Positions 22,949 through 30,660 of a stretch of DNA of 41,223 bases are shown piece by piece. Made by a program: the position numbers and the translations under genes. Position 1 is the first letter of the stretch. The number at the start of each line of letters is the position of its first letter. The DNA lies in contig JAAWHL010000015.1 in NCBI GenBank assembly GCA_022795855.1, forward strand, positions 1 through 41,223, read 5' to 3'. The notes below the pieces were generated by a model. That model had not been told where the DNA came from, did not search any database, and was given only the letters and a program-made list of their open reading frames with translations. This DNA is from Lawsonibacter sp. (lineage in GTDB: Bacteria; Bacillota; Clostridia; Oscillospirales; Oscillospiraceae).

Positions 22949-24709
22949 ATGGACATTCGTGAATTTCTGGCCCGGGGGGAGCCCCTGCTCTTCGACGGGG
23001 CTATGGGCACCTGCTTCGCCGCCCGCCCAGGGCGGGAGGGCCGGAGCTGCGAGCTGGCCAGCCTGGACAGCCCCCAGGAGATTCTGGACATCCACCGGGC
23101 CTACCTTCAGGCCGGATGCCGGGCCGTCAAGACCGACACCTTCGGGGTGAGCGCCCTGCTGGCCCAGGGGGAGGAGGACCTCGCCCGCCGTATTGTGGAG
23201 GCGGGGTTCCGCCTGGCCCGGGAGGCCGCCGCGCCCTTTGACGCCTGGGTCTTCGCCGACCTGGGCCCCGCCCCCCAGGGGAAGGGGGCCGCGCCGGGGG
23301 ACCTCTACTGCCGCCAGGCCGGCCTGTTCCTGGAGCAGGGGGCGGTCTGCTTCCTGGCCGAGACCCTCCCCTCGGACGAGGGGATCCCCCAGCTGGCCCG
23401 GTATCTGAAGGAGGCCTGCCCGGAGGCCTTTCTGATTGTGTCCTTCGCCGTGGACTTTGACGGCGTGACCCGGGAGGGCCGCCGGGGCAGCGAGCTGCTC
23501 CGCGCTGCCGCCGCCCTGCCCCAGGTGGACGGGGTGGGCTTCAACTGCGTGTCCGGCCCCCACCACCTGCTGGAGTACGTCCGGGGGCTGGACCTGCCGG
23601 ACAAGTACCTGTCGGTCATGCCCAACGCGGGCTACCCCACGGTCACGGGGCGGCGCACCTACTTCCAGGGCCGTCCGGACTACTTTGGGGAGAAAATGGC
23701 CCGGATGGTCCAGGCGGGGGCCTCCATCGTGGGGGGGTGCTGCGGCACCGGGCCGGAGCACATCGCCGCCCTGGCCCGGCAGCTGAGCCGCCCCCTGCCC
23801 AGAATCCTCCCCCGGGCCGCCGCCGCCCCGGAGCGCCCCGCCCCGCCCCCCAGCGACCCCTTTTGGGAGAAGCTGTGCGCCGGGGAGCGGGTGACCGCCG
23901 TGGAGCTGGACCCCCCGGCGGACGACGGCATCGGCTTTTTCCTGGAGGGGGCCCGCAGCCTGGTGAAGGCGGGGGCGGATATCGTCACCGTGGCCGACTG
24001 CCCCGTGGGCCGGCCCCGGGCGGACAGCTGCCTGCTGGCCTGCAAGCTGGGCCGGGAGCTGGGCATTCAGGCCCTGCCCCACATGACCTGCCGGGACCGG
24101 AACCTGAACGCCACCAAGGCCCTGCTGCTGGGCCTGTCCATCGAGGGGATTCACAACGTGCTGCTGGTCACCGGCGACCCCATCCCCTCCGAGGAGCGGG
24201 AGGAGGTCAAAAGCGTGTTCAACTTCAACTCCCGCAAGCTGGCCCGTTACGTCAGCGGGCTGGAGGGGCACGGCCTGTCCGCCCCCTTCCACATCTTCGC
24301 CGCCCTGAACCTGAACGCGCGGAATTTCCGGCACCAGCTGGCCATGGCCCGGGAGAAGGAGGACTGCGGCGTGTCCGGCTTTCTCACCCAGCCGGTCCAC
24401 TCCCTCCAGGCCCTGGAGAACCTGAAGCTGGCCCGGGAAGAGCTGAAGGGGAAAATCCTGGGGGGCATCTTCCCCATTGTCAGCCACCGGAACGCCTGCT
24501 TCCTCAACAACGAAATCGCCGGCATGAACGTGTGCGGCGAGATTGTGGAGCTCTACCGGGGCAAGGACAAGGAGCAGGCCGAGGAGCTGGCAGTGGCCGT
24601 CTCCGCCCGGATTGCCCGGGAAATCGCCCCCTATACCGACGGCTGCTACCTGATGACCCCCTTCCGCCGGGTGGGGCTGATGACCCGGATTTTAGCGGAA
24701 ATTACATAA
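22949..24709 (+). CDS. Homocysteine S-methyltransferase / methylenetetrahydrofolate reductase fusion
   Basis: 586-residue bifunctional protein of the YitJ type. The N-terminal homocysteine methyltransferase domain (1 to about 285) has zinc ligands Cys200 (FNC), Cys264 and Cys265 (GGCCGT). The C-terminal MTHFR domain (about 310-586) begins with TAVELDPP and includes NVLLVTGDP, FHIFAALNLNARN, and FLTQPVHSLQALE. The reductase would make methyl-THF for MetH. The homocysteine domain might use another methyl donor or bind homocysteine for regulation. The start ATG at 22949 lies one base after the metH stop. The MgtC-family gene follows after 15 bases. Confidence 0.92.
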   Translation: MDIREFLARGEPLLFDGAMGTCFAARPGREGRSCELASLDSPQEILDIHRAYLQAGCRAVKTDTFGVSALLAQGEEDLARRIVEAGFRLAREAAAPFDAWVFADLGPAPQGKGAAPGDLYCRQAGLFLEQGAVCFLAETLPSDEGIPQLARYLKEACPEAFLIVSFAVDFDGVTREGRRGSELLRAAAALPQVDGVGFNCVSGPHHLLEYVRGLDLPDKYLSVMPNAGYPTVTGRRTYFQGRPDYFGEKMARMVQAGASIVGGCCGTGPEHIAALARQLSRPLPRILPRAAAAPERPAPPPSDPFWEKLCAGERVTAVELDPPADDGIGFFLEGARSLVKAGADIVTVADCPVGRPRADSCLLACKLGRELGIQALPHMTCRDRNLNATKALLLGLSIEGIHNVLLVTGDPIPSEEREEVKSVFNFNSRKLARYVSGLEGHGLSAPFHIFAALNLNARNFRHQLAMAREKEDCGVSGFLTQPVHSLQALENLKLAREELKGKILGGIFPIVSHRNACFLNNEIAGMNVCGEIVELYRGKDKEQAEELAVAVSARIAREIAPYTDGCYLMTPFRRVGLMTRILAEIT

Positions 24710-24724
24710 GGAGGGCGAGCGGCT

Positions 24725-25414
24725 ATGCTCCCGGTTTCTCTGCAATTTGAATTCATTCTCCGCATCCTGCTCTCCTGCGTCTGCGGCGTCCTGGTGGGGC
24801 TGGAGCGCTCCAGGCGGCTGAAGGAGGCCGGCGTGCGCACCCACTGCGTGGTGGCCTGCGGCGCCGCCCTGCTGATGATTGTCTCAAAATACGGCTTTTC
24901 CGACCTGACCACCGACGGGGTAAACTGGCTGTACGGCACCAAAGGGGCGGACAGCGCCCGCATCGCTGCCCAGGTGGTCACCGGCGTGGGCTTTCTGGGG
25001 GCGGGCGTCATTGTCCGCACCGGCATGTCCATCAAGGGCCTGACCACCGCCGCCGGCGTCTGGACCACCGCTGCCCTGGGGCTGGCCCTGGGCTCGGGCA
25101 TGTACTTTATCGGTATCATGAGCACCGGCCTGATTATGGGCGCCCAGTACCTGATGCACCGGTTCAGCATCGGCAGCGACGCCTATACCATCCAGGAGAT
25201 CAAGGTGCGGTTTCACGACTGCCCCGCCATCCGGGACCGCCTGTTCCAGCTGCTGGAGGACCGGGGCGGGGTCATCGGCGGCTGCTCGGTCAATAAGTCG
25301 GACAACGGCGAGATTACTTACGACCTGGCGGTGCGCATCCGCAATCCCATCACCTCCCAGGAGCTCCAGCAGCTGATGGACGAGTATGAGCAGATTCATT
25401 CCTTCTCCGTATAG
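24725..25414 (+). CDS. MgtC/SapB family membrane protein
   Basis: 229-residue protein. The first about 140 residues are the MgtC domain with four or five transmembrane helices. Diagnostic stretches are GLERSRRLKEAGVRTH near residue 25 and GVGFLGAGVI near 88. A C-terminal soluble region (about 150-229) looks like an ACT-type regulatory domain. MgtC proteins are linked to magnesium limitation and modulation of the F-type ATPase; the role in commensal Firmicutes is not settled. The ATG at 24725 follows AAGGAGGG. It is last in the methionine operon by spacing, and a terminator follows, though the functional link is unclear. Confidence 0.88.
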   Translation: MLPVSLQFEFILRILLSCVCGVLVGLERSRRLKEAGVRTHCVVACGAALLMIVSKYGFSDLTTDGVNWLYGTKGADSARIAAQVVTGVGFLGAGVIVRTGMSIKGLTTAAGVWTTAALGLALGSGMYFIGIMSTGLIMGAQYLMHRFSIGSDAYTIQEIKVRFHDCPAIRDRLFQLLEDRGGVIGGCSVNKSDNGEITYDLAVRIRNPITSQELQQLMDEYEQIHSFSV

Positions 25415-25423
25415 CGCAAAAGG

Positions 25424-25453
25424 GAGCGGCCCCCGTTTGGGGGCCGCTCTTTC
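25424..25453 (+). terminator. Terminator of the methionine-mgtC operon
   Basis: GAGCGGCCCCC and GGGGGCCGCTC form a perfect 11-bp stem around GTTT and are followed by TTTCT, ten bases after the mgtC stop. Confidence 0.9.
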
Positions 25454-25471
25454 TGCGCGCCGGGCCGCGTG

Positions 25472-25633
25472 GAGCCTGTTTAACACCGCCCGGCCCGCCG
25501 GCGGCGGGCCTTTTGCCGCCATACTTCCCCGATTTTTCTGGAAAGGCATCCAGGATTCCTGCGAAAAGTCGGCCTCGTCCGGCAGCAAAATCCTCCGCAT
25601 TTAGTCATATTTCCATTTTTCAAACAGGGCCTA
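25472..25633 (+). repeat. 3'-end repeat, copy 3 (full length)
   Basis: About 162 bp between the mgtC terminator and the 3' end of aspS. The left end is GAGCCTGTTTAAC, and the right end is TTTTTCAAACAGGGCCTA. Interior blocks TTTGCCGCCATACTTCCCCG and TCCTGCGAAAAG are shared with copy 2. The right end stops six bases short of the aspS stop codon. CGGCCCGCCG and CGGCGGGCC near the left end form a local hairpin. Confidence 0.82.
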
Positions 25634-25639
25634 ATAGTA

Positions 25640-27421
25640 TTACGGTTCCTCTTCCTTTGCCGTGCAGGCAATATTCAGCTCGTCCAGCTGTGCCTGGGTC
25701 ACCTCGCCCGGCGCGCCCATCATCAGGTCCTGGGCGTTCTTGTTCATGGGGAAGGGAATAATCTCCCGGATGGAGTCCTCACCGGCCAGCAGCATGACCA
25801 TCCGGTCCACCCCGGGGGCGATGCCGGCGTGGGGGGGCGCTCCGTAGCAGAAGGCGTTGTACATGGCGGGGAATTTTTTCCGCACGTCCTCCTCCTCCAG
25901 GCCCACCATCCAAAAGACCTTGATCATGATCTCCGGGTCGTGGTTGCGCACCGCGCCGGAGGACAGCTCCACGCCGTTGCATACCAGGTCGTACTGGTCG
26001 GCGGTGATCGACAGCGGGTCGATTTCCCCCCGGATGGCCTTTTCCACGGTCTCCAGCCCGCCGGAGGGCATGGAGAAGGGGTTGTGGCAGAACTCCAGCT
26101 CTCCCGACTCCTCCCCGATCTCGTACATGGGGAAGTCCACAATCCAGCAGAACTCATACCGCTGGGTGTCCATGTGGGCGGGGCAGAAGGCGCCCAGCTT
26201 ATTCCGCAGCACGCCGGCGGTCTTCTGGGCGGCCAGGAGGTTCCCGGCGGCCAGGCCCACAAAGGACCCCTTCTCCAGCTTCAGCCCCTCCACCACCTGA
26301 TCCTTGATGGGCTGGATAAACTTGGCGATGCCGCCCACAAGCTCTCCGTTTTCGTCGCAGCGGAACCAGTAGGCCTTGTTCCCGGACTGCACCTCCACCT
26401 CGCTGCACAGGCTGTCGATCTGCTTGCGGGTGCCCTGGAAGCCGGACACAGCCACCGCCTTTACCGTCTGGTTCTCAAAGGGCCCGAAGCCGCAGGAGCC
26501 CAGCAGGGCGGTGGCGTCGGTCACCTCCAGGTCAATGCGCAGGTCGGGCTTGTCGGTGCCGTAGCGCTCCATGGCCTCCAGGTAGGGGATGCGCCGGAAG
26601 GGCGCCTCCGAGGCGGTGTGATACTTGCCGTACCGGGCGAAGATGGGGGGGAGGATCCGCTCCAGCACGGCGAACACGTCGTCCTGGCCGGCAAAGGCCA
26701 TCTCCATGTCCAGCTGGTAGAACTCCCCGGGGGAGCGGTCCCCCCGGGCGTCCTCGTCCCGGAAGCAGGGGGCAATCTGGAAGTAGCGGTCAAAGCCGGA
26801 GGCCATCAGCAGCTGCTTGAACTGCTGGGGCGCCTGGGGCAGGGCGTAGAATTTGCCGGGGTGCTTCCGGGAGGGCACCAGATAGTCCCGGGCCCCCTCG
26901 GGGGAGGAGGCGGTAAGAATGGGGGTGGTGATCTCCAAAAAGCCCTCCTCAATCATAGCCGCCCGCAGGGCGGCCACCACATTGCACCGCAGGACGATGT
27001 TGGCCTTGACCTCCGGGTTGCGCAGGTCCAGATAGCGGTACTTTAAGCGCTGGGTCTCGTCCGCCTCCCGGCTGCGGCTGATGGGGAAGGGGAGCTCGTT
27101 GTACCGGCAGCGGCCCAGTACCCGGATCCTGGAGGGGACCACCTCAATGTCGCCGGTGGGCAGCTTGGGGTTTTTGCTGTCCCGCTCCCGGACCACCCCT
27201 TCCACAGAGATGGTGGACTCCTTGTTCAGCTCCTTGACGAGGGACATCATCTCCTCCGTCTCAATGACCACCTGGGTGGTGCCGTAGAAGTCCCGGAGCA
27301 CCACAAAGGCCAGATTCTGCCCCACCTCCCGGACGTTCTCCATCCAGCCGGCCAGGGTGACTTGCTGGCCAATGTGCTCCATGCGCAGGTCGTTGCAGGT
27401 GTGGGTGCGGGATTGAACCAT
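25640..27421 (-). CDS. aspS: Aspartyl-tRNA synthetase
   Basis: 593-residue class IIb synthetase, the usual bacterial length. The N-terminal OB-fold anticodon domain begins with VTLAGWMENVREVGQNLAFVVLRD. The class II motif 2 is FRDEDARGDRSPGEFYQLDMEM, and the bacterial GAD insertion lies between about residues 285 and 410. Motif 3, GVDRMVMLLAGEDSIREIIPF, is near the C-terminus. The start ATG at 27421 follows TTGGAG at nine bases; a TTG upstream is part of that site. Whether it is AspRS specific for tRNA-Asp or also tRNA-Asn cannot be told. It is last in a leftward cluster with hisS. Confidence 0.95.
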   Translation of the reverse strand: MVQSRTHTCNDLRMEHIGQQVTLAGWMENVREVGQNLAFVVLRDFYGTTQVVIETEEMMSLVKELNKESTISVEGVVRERDSKNPKLPTGDIEVVPSRIRVLGRCRYNELPFPISRSREADETQRLKYRYLDLRNPEVKANIVLRCNVVAALRAAMIEEGFLEITTPILTASSPEGARDYLVPSRKHPGKFYALPQAPQQFKQLLMASGFDRYFQIAPCFRDEDARGDRSPGEFYQLDMEMAFAGQDDVFAVLERILPPIFARYGKYHTASEAPFRRIPYLEAMERYGTDKPDLRIDLEVTDATALLGSCGFGPFENQTVKAVAVSGFQGTRKQIDSLCSEVEVQSGNKAYWFRCDENGELVGGIAKFIQPIKDQVVEGLKLEKGSFVGLAAGNLLAAQKTAGVLRNKLGAFCPAHMDTQRYEFCWIVDFPMYEIGEESGELEFCHNPFSMPSGGLETVEKAIRGEIDPLSITADQYDLVCNGVELSSGAVRNHDPEIMIKVFWMVGLEEEDVRKKFPAMYNAFCYGAPPHAGIAPGVDRMVMLLAGEDSIREIIPFPMNKNAQDLMMGAPGEVTQAQLDELNIACTAKEEEP

Positions 27422-27471
27422 AATAATCAACTCCAATTTGTATCATCAATCTATAAAATGACTATTTGGAA

Positions 27472-27749
27472 TCATGCTTCCGGAGCGTTTTCCGTCAGCA
27501 GGCAGGATGCCTCCTGCTCCAGCCCTTCCAGGCCGGATACGCTGCACCGGAGGGAGAGCTCCCCTCTGCCGTCGGCATAGCTCAGGTCCAGCCGGCCGCT
27601 GAAGGTGCACAGCCGCAGGGAGAAGCCGCCGCCCGGTCCAGGCGGGGGCAGAGCCGGGAGAAGGTCAGGGGCCGGGTGTGCCACAGGCCTCCGGCGGTAA
27701 GCAGCAGGACGGCGGAGGCAGCGGCAGTCAGGACAGTTCGTTTGCGCAT
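27472..27749 (-). pseudogene. Small exported protein gene, apparently frameshifted
   Basis: An ATG at 27749 opens MRKRTVLTAAASAVLLLTAG, a convincing signal peptide, and continues to about residue 39. That frame then closes at a TGA. The next frame continues with a sensible beta-strand-like sequence (SLRLCTFSGRLDLSYADGRG) to a stop at 27472. Joining the two near the GC run 27631-27655 gives one small exported protein of about 90 residues. It may be a real frameshift, a programmed one or a sequencing error in the GC run. It sits between the small membrane-anchored protein gene and aspS in the same direction. Function unknown. Confidence 0.5.
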
Positions 27750-27774
27750 AACCGCATCCTATTTGTATTTATTC

Positions 27775-28251
27775 TCAAGAAGAATTACAGAGCGTATAGA
27801 ACTCTTCCCCAAATTTCGCGGGGGAGGAGGGAAGATACCCCTGCCACGCCAGACGCTCCCCCCGGAGGACAGGCAGCCAGAGCAGCAGCCCGTCCCAGTA
27901 GGCGGTGTACCGGGGAGAACAGCCGGACGTGGTGCTGGCCGCCACGCCCCCCGCCCGGGGCGGCAGCAGGAAAACGGAGGCGTAGGTGTGCCCCTCCAGC
28001 AGGCGGAAGAAGTCCCGGCCGGTTTTTCCCTCCTCCCAGGACACGGGCTGGTCGCTGAGGCCGGGCCAGGTCCCGGAGACGGCATAGCTGAGAATCTGAC
28101 CCGGCCTGGCCGGAGGCTCTGCGCCCCCCTCCGGGGCCCGGGCAATCTCCCGGAACAGCAGGCGGTTGAAGGCCAGATGCAGGCACGACATCAGGACCAG
28201 CGCCCCCAGCGCCGTCAGCAGGGGGAGCCGCAGCCGCTTCAGCCAAGCCAT
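27775..28251 (-). CDS. Membrane-anchored protein of unknown function
   Basis: 158-residue protein with one N-terminal hydrophobic segment (residues about 8-28) after a basic start (MAWLKRLRL), then an extracytoplasmic domain. The domain has WEEGKTGRDFFRLLEGHTYASVFLLPP and a tyrosine- and tryptophan-rich stretch (RYTAYWDGLLLWLP). I recognise no family. Its ATG follows the hisS stop directly (TAAATG) with GGGGGAG upstream, so it is coupled to hisS. The following gene also encodes a small exported product, which suggests a two-gene module inserted between hisS and aspS. Confidence 0.7.
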   Translation of the reverse strand: MAWLKRLRLPLLTALGALVLMSCLHLAFNRLLFREIARAPEGGAEPPARPGQILSYAVSGTWPGLSDQPVSWEEGKTGRDFFRLLEGHTYASVFLLPPRAGGVAASTTSGCSPRYTAYWDGLLLWLPVLRGERLAWQGYLPSSPAKFGEEFYTLCNSS

Positions 28252-29613
28252 TTACTCCCCCTTGTCCCGGATGGGGGTGTTTCCGGCGGCCCCTGCCGCC
28301 TGGGCAATCTGAAGCGCCGCGTTGTCCAGCGTGAGCAGCTCCTGCCGGCCGGTGTGCATATCCTTCAGGGATACCTTGCCCTGGCTGATTTCGTCCTCCC
28401 CCAGGAGCAGGACGAAGGGGATTTTCAGCTTGTCCGCGAAGCTGAGCTTCTGCTTGAATTTTTTCTGCTCGGCGTGGACCTGTACGCGGATGCCCCGCTG
28501 CCGCAGGGCGGTGGCGGCGGAGATGGCGGGGGAGAGGTCGCCGGTCATGGGCAGCACCAGCACGTCCGCCGGGGCGGTGGGCATGGCCTCGTTCAGATAG
28601 CCCTGCTCCGCCAGGACGAAGAAGAGGCGGGTCAGGCCGATGGAAATCCCCACTCCGGGAAGTTGTTTGTCGGTGTAATATTCCGCTAAGTTATCATAGC
28701 GGCCCCCGGAGCAGATGGATCCGATCTCCGGATGGTCCAGCATGGTGGTCTCGTACACCGTGCCGGTGTAGTAGTCCAGCCCCCGGGCAATCGCCAGGTC
28801 CACCGCGAAATGGCTCTCGGGCACGCCGAAGGCGGAGAGGTATTTTACAACCGTGTTCAGCTCGTCCAGGCCCTGGTCCAGCAGAGGGTTCCGGCCCCGG
28901 TATTCCTCCAGGCTGGCAAGGACTTCCTCATTACGGCCATTGATGGCCGTGAACCGGAGGATCTCCGCGGCCAGCTCCGGCGCAATCCCCAGCTCCCCGG
29001 TCAGAATGTCCGCCACCTTTTCCGACCCAATCTTGTCCAGCTTGTCCACCGTGCGCATGATGCCGGCGGACTGCCCCGTCAGCCCCAGGCTGGCGTAAAA
29101 GCCGCTGAGCACCTTCCGGTTGTTCACGCAGATCCGGAACCGCTTCAGCCCCAGCGCCGTGAAGGCGTGGTAGATGATGGAGGGGATCTCCGCCTCGCTG
29201 CTGATGTCCAGCTTGCCGTCCCCGATTACGTCGATATCCGCCTGATAGAATTCCCGGAAGCGGCCCCGCTGGGCCCGCTCCCCCCGGTAGACCTTGCCAA
29301 TCTGATACCGCCGGAAGGGGAAGGAAAGCTCCCCGTAGTGCAGCGCCACGTATTTGGCCAGCGGCACCGTCAGGTCAAAGCGCAGGGACAGGTCGGCGTC
29401 CCCCTTCTGAAAGCGGTAAATCTGCTTCTCCGTCTCGCCGCCTCCCTTGGCCAGCAGCACCTCCGACGCTTCAATCAGCGGCGTGTCCAGCGGCGTGAAC
29501 CCGTACCGGCCGTAAATCCCCCGGAGCACCTCCATCATCCGCTCCATCTGCATCTGCTGCGGCGGCAGGAGCTCCATGAACCCGGAAAGCGTCCGGGGCT
29601 GTACCTTGCTCAT
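28252..29613 (-). CDS. hisS: Histidyl-tRNA synthetase
   Basis: 453-residue class IIa synthetase that charges tRNA-His. It shows motif 2 RRYQIGKVYRGERAQRGRFREF near residue 100, the HisRS signatures LARGLDYYTGTVYE near 255 and GGRYDNL near 283, and a C-terminal anticodon-binding domain with MPTAPADVLVL. The family member HisZ can look similar, but the intact catalytic motifs and full C-terminal domain favour HisS. The ATG at 29613 follows AAAGGAG. It is first in a leftward group that includes two small genes and aspS. No T-box leader was found. Confidence 0.92.
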   Translation of the reverse strand: MSKVQPRTLSGFMELLPPQQMQMERMMEVLRGIYGRYGFTPLDTPLIEASEVLLAKGGGETEKQIYRFQKGDADLSLRFDLTVPLAKYVALHYGELSFPFRRYQIGKVYRGERAQRGRFREFYQADIDVIGDGKLDISSEAEIPSIIYHAFTALGLKRFRICVNNRKVLSGFYASLGLTGQSAGIMRTVDKLDKIGSEKVADILTGELGIAPELAAEILRFTAINGRNEEVLASLEEYRGRNPLLDQGLDELNTVVKYLSAFGVPESHFAVDLAIARGLDYYTGTVYETTMLDHPEIGSICSGGRYDNLAEYYTDKQLPGVGISIGLTRLFFVLAEQGYLNEAMPTAPADVLVLPMTGDLSPAISAATALRQRGIRVQVHAEQKKFKQKLSFADKLKIPFVLLLGEDEISQGKVSLKDMHTGRQELLTLDNAALQIAQAAGAAGNTPIRDKGE

Positions 29614-29640
29614 ACGTCTGTCTCCTTTGGTTGTTGTTCA

Positions 29641-29703
29641 TTCTTTTTTCTTGAAAGAAAAAAGAATCAAAAAAGAACTTTTTGCGCAAAACTCCGTTTT
29701 GCG
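29641..29703 (-). terminator. Terminator after XRE gene and adjoining A/T-rich palindrome
   Basis: On the minus strand CGCAAAAC-GGA-GTTTTGCG (29703-29685) is followed by CAAAAAGTTCTTTTTT, a plausible terminator six bases after the XRE stop. Next comes a perfect palindrome with 12-base arms TTCTTTTTTCTT around two bases (29641-29666), ending 27 bases before hisS. It may be a second terminator or a hisS leader structure. Confidence 0.6.
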
Positions 29704-29709
29704 TTGGGG

Positions 29710-29955
29710 TTATTCTTTTGCGGGCGGCCAGGGCGCACGGTTGACCTCGGGGTTGTCCGTGCGGCCCATCAGGTAGTCTATGGATACCTGGAAGTAGTCG
29801 GCCAGCGCGGCCAGCCCTTTTGCCTCAGGGTGGTTTTTCCCCTTTTCGTAAAGCAGGACCGCATATTTTGAGACGCCGATGACCTTTCCCAGCTCCTCCT
29901 GAGTCAGGCCGCGCTCTTTTCGCAGTTTTTTGATGCGTGCGGAAAAATCAGACAT
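29710..29955 (-). CDS. XRE-type helix-turn-helix regulator
   Basis: 81-residue protein with one HTH_3 domain: RIKKLRKERGLTQEELGKVIGVSKYAVLLYEKGKNHP, then LAALADYFQVSIDYLMGRTD. The DYLMGRTD ending is typical of short phage-like repressors of Firmicutes. The C-terminal tail of about 15 residues has no recognised role. The ATG at 29955 follows GGAGGAACC. It is divergent from a small unknown gene across a 75-base region with a consensus promoter and a dyad, to which it probably binds. Confidence 0.9.
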   Translation of the reverse strand: MSDFSARIKKLRKERGLTQEELGKVIGVSKYAVLLYEKGKNHPEAKGLAALADYFQVSIDYLMGRTDNPEVNRAPWPPAKE

Positions 29956-29970
29956 GGTTCCTCCAGATGG

Positions 29971-30015
29971 TTGACAATTGAGTTGTAATCTATTATAATT
30001 GATGATAAATCAATT
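29971..30015 (+). promoter_or_regulatory. Consensus promoter and operator of the divergent small gene
   Basis: TTGACA (29971-29976), a 17-base spacer and TATAAT (29994-29999): both hexamers are perfect. A dyad AATTGAT-N5-ATCAATT (29997-30015) overlaps the -10 and the start point, ideal for repression by the XRE protein. A minus-strand TATAAT (29997-29992) could be the -10 for the XRE gene. Confidence 0.9.
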
Positions 30016-30030
30016 TTGGAGGGATTTACC

Positions 30031-30369
30031 GTGAAAAGTGCCTTGCGTGATTTGTTTGACCTTTTAGATGATGGAGAGCGTACGCAGGAATATGATGCGG
30101 CCTGCCAAAAAGCAGAACCTTGGCTGGAAAAATTGGCCAGCCTGGGAATCAGCAGCGAGGAGCAGGAGGAGATTTTGACTGCGGCCATGCGAATTGGTGA
30201 ATCAGAATGCCATCTTTGGTTTGAAAGGGGTTTTTGCTGGGGAATGCGGTTGATGGAAGAAGCCCTCACACAGGGCAAACGCAAAAGCGGTATGCAGGTG
30301 CATCTGCCGCCCCAGACGAGAGAACGTAAGACGCAGGCGCAGCGGACAGCCAGCGCAGAGCCTTCATAA
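30031..30369 (+). CDS. Hypothetical small acidic protein under an XRE repressor
   Basis: 112-residue helical protein. The central part resembles short Oscillospirales proteins of the DUF6809 kind: LRDLFDLLDDGERTQEYDAA, then an E/Q-rich helix (SSEEQEEILTAAMRIGESEC) and FERGFCWGMRLMEEAL. That match is from memory and weak. The C-terminal 30 residues are basic and look disordered. The start is a GTG at 30031 behind GGAGGGATTTACC; the TTG five codons upstream is part of the ribosome binding site. It has one of the strongest promoters in the window, with a dyad at the start point. Function unknown. Confidence 0.75.
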   Translation: MKSALRDLFDLLDDGERTQEYDAACQKAEPWLEKLASLGISSEEQEEILTAAMRIGESECHLWFERGFCWGMRLMEEALTQGKRKSGMQVHLPPQTRERKTQAQRTASAEPS

Positions 30370-30560
30370 TCCACACCAATCAGCGGCAGCGGCGCAAAAG
30401 GAACAAACGGGTCGCAAAGACAGGCGCCGGATGGACCTCCGAGAGCCTCCGAAAGCACAGCCCCACCGTCCAAACGCAAACGGGGGACCGGGGGGCCGCG
30501 AATAGGAGTTAAGGCCCGCAGGGCCGTAAACTCCGCCAGCGGCCCTCCGGCGATCCTTTG

Positions 30561-30588
30561 GTGACTTTCCCATCGCTGGGAAAGTCAC
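30561..30588. repeat. Palindrome in non-coding repeat region
   Basis: GTGACTTTCCCA and TGGGAAAGTCAC form a perfect 12-bp stem with a TCGC loop. It lies in the 634-bp non-coding stretch 30370-31003. Upstream (30370-30560) is GC-rich sequence with imperfect hairpins (for example GGAGTTAAGGCCC/GGGCCGTAAACTCC at about 30505-30534) and no convincing gene. Confidence 0.7.
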
Positions 30589-30660
30589 ACGCCCCGCAGG
30601 GCGGAATCCCCTCCCGCACAGAGAGAACAACGAAACAACAGGACGGGGAGGAAATGAAAA

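Noticed and set aside
25520-25600. A conserved reading frame inside the dispersed repeat (for example WMPFQKNRGSMAAK on the minus strand)
   Set aside because: Two close copies share it only because their DNA is similar. It has no ribosome binding site, and copies 4-7 break the frame.
29614-29709. T-box leader for hisS, and likewise for serS and aspS
   Set aside because: The T-box core sequence and specifier stem are not seen, and the gaps are too short or filled by palindromes and repeats.
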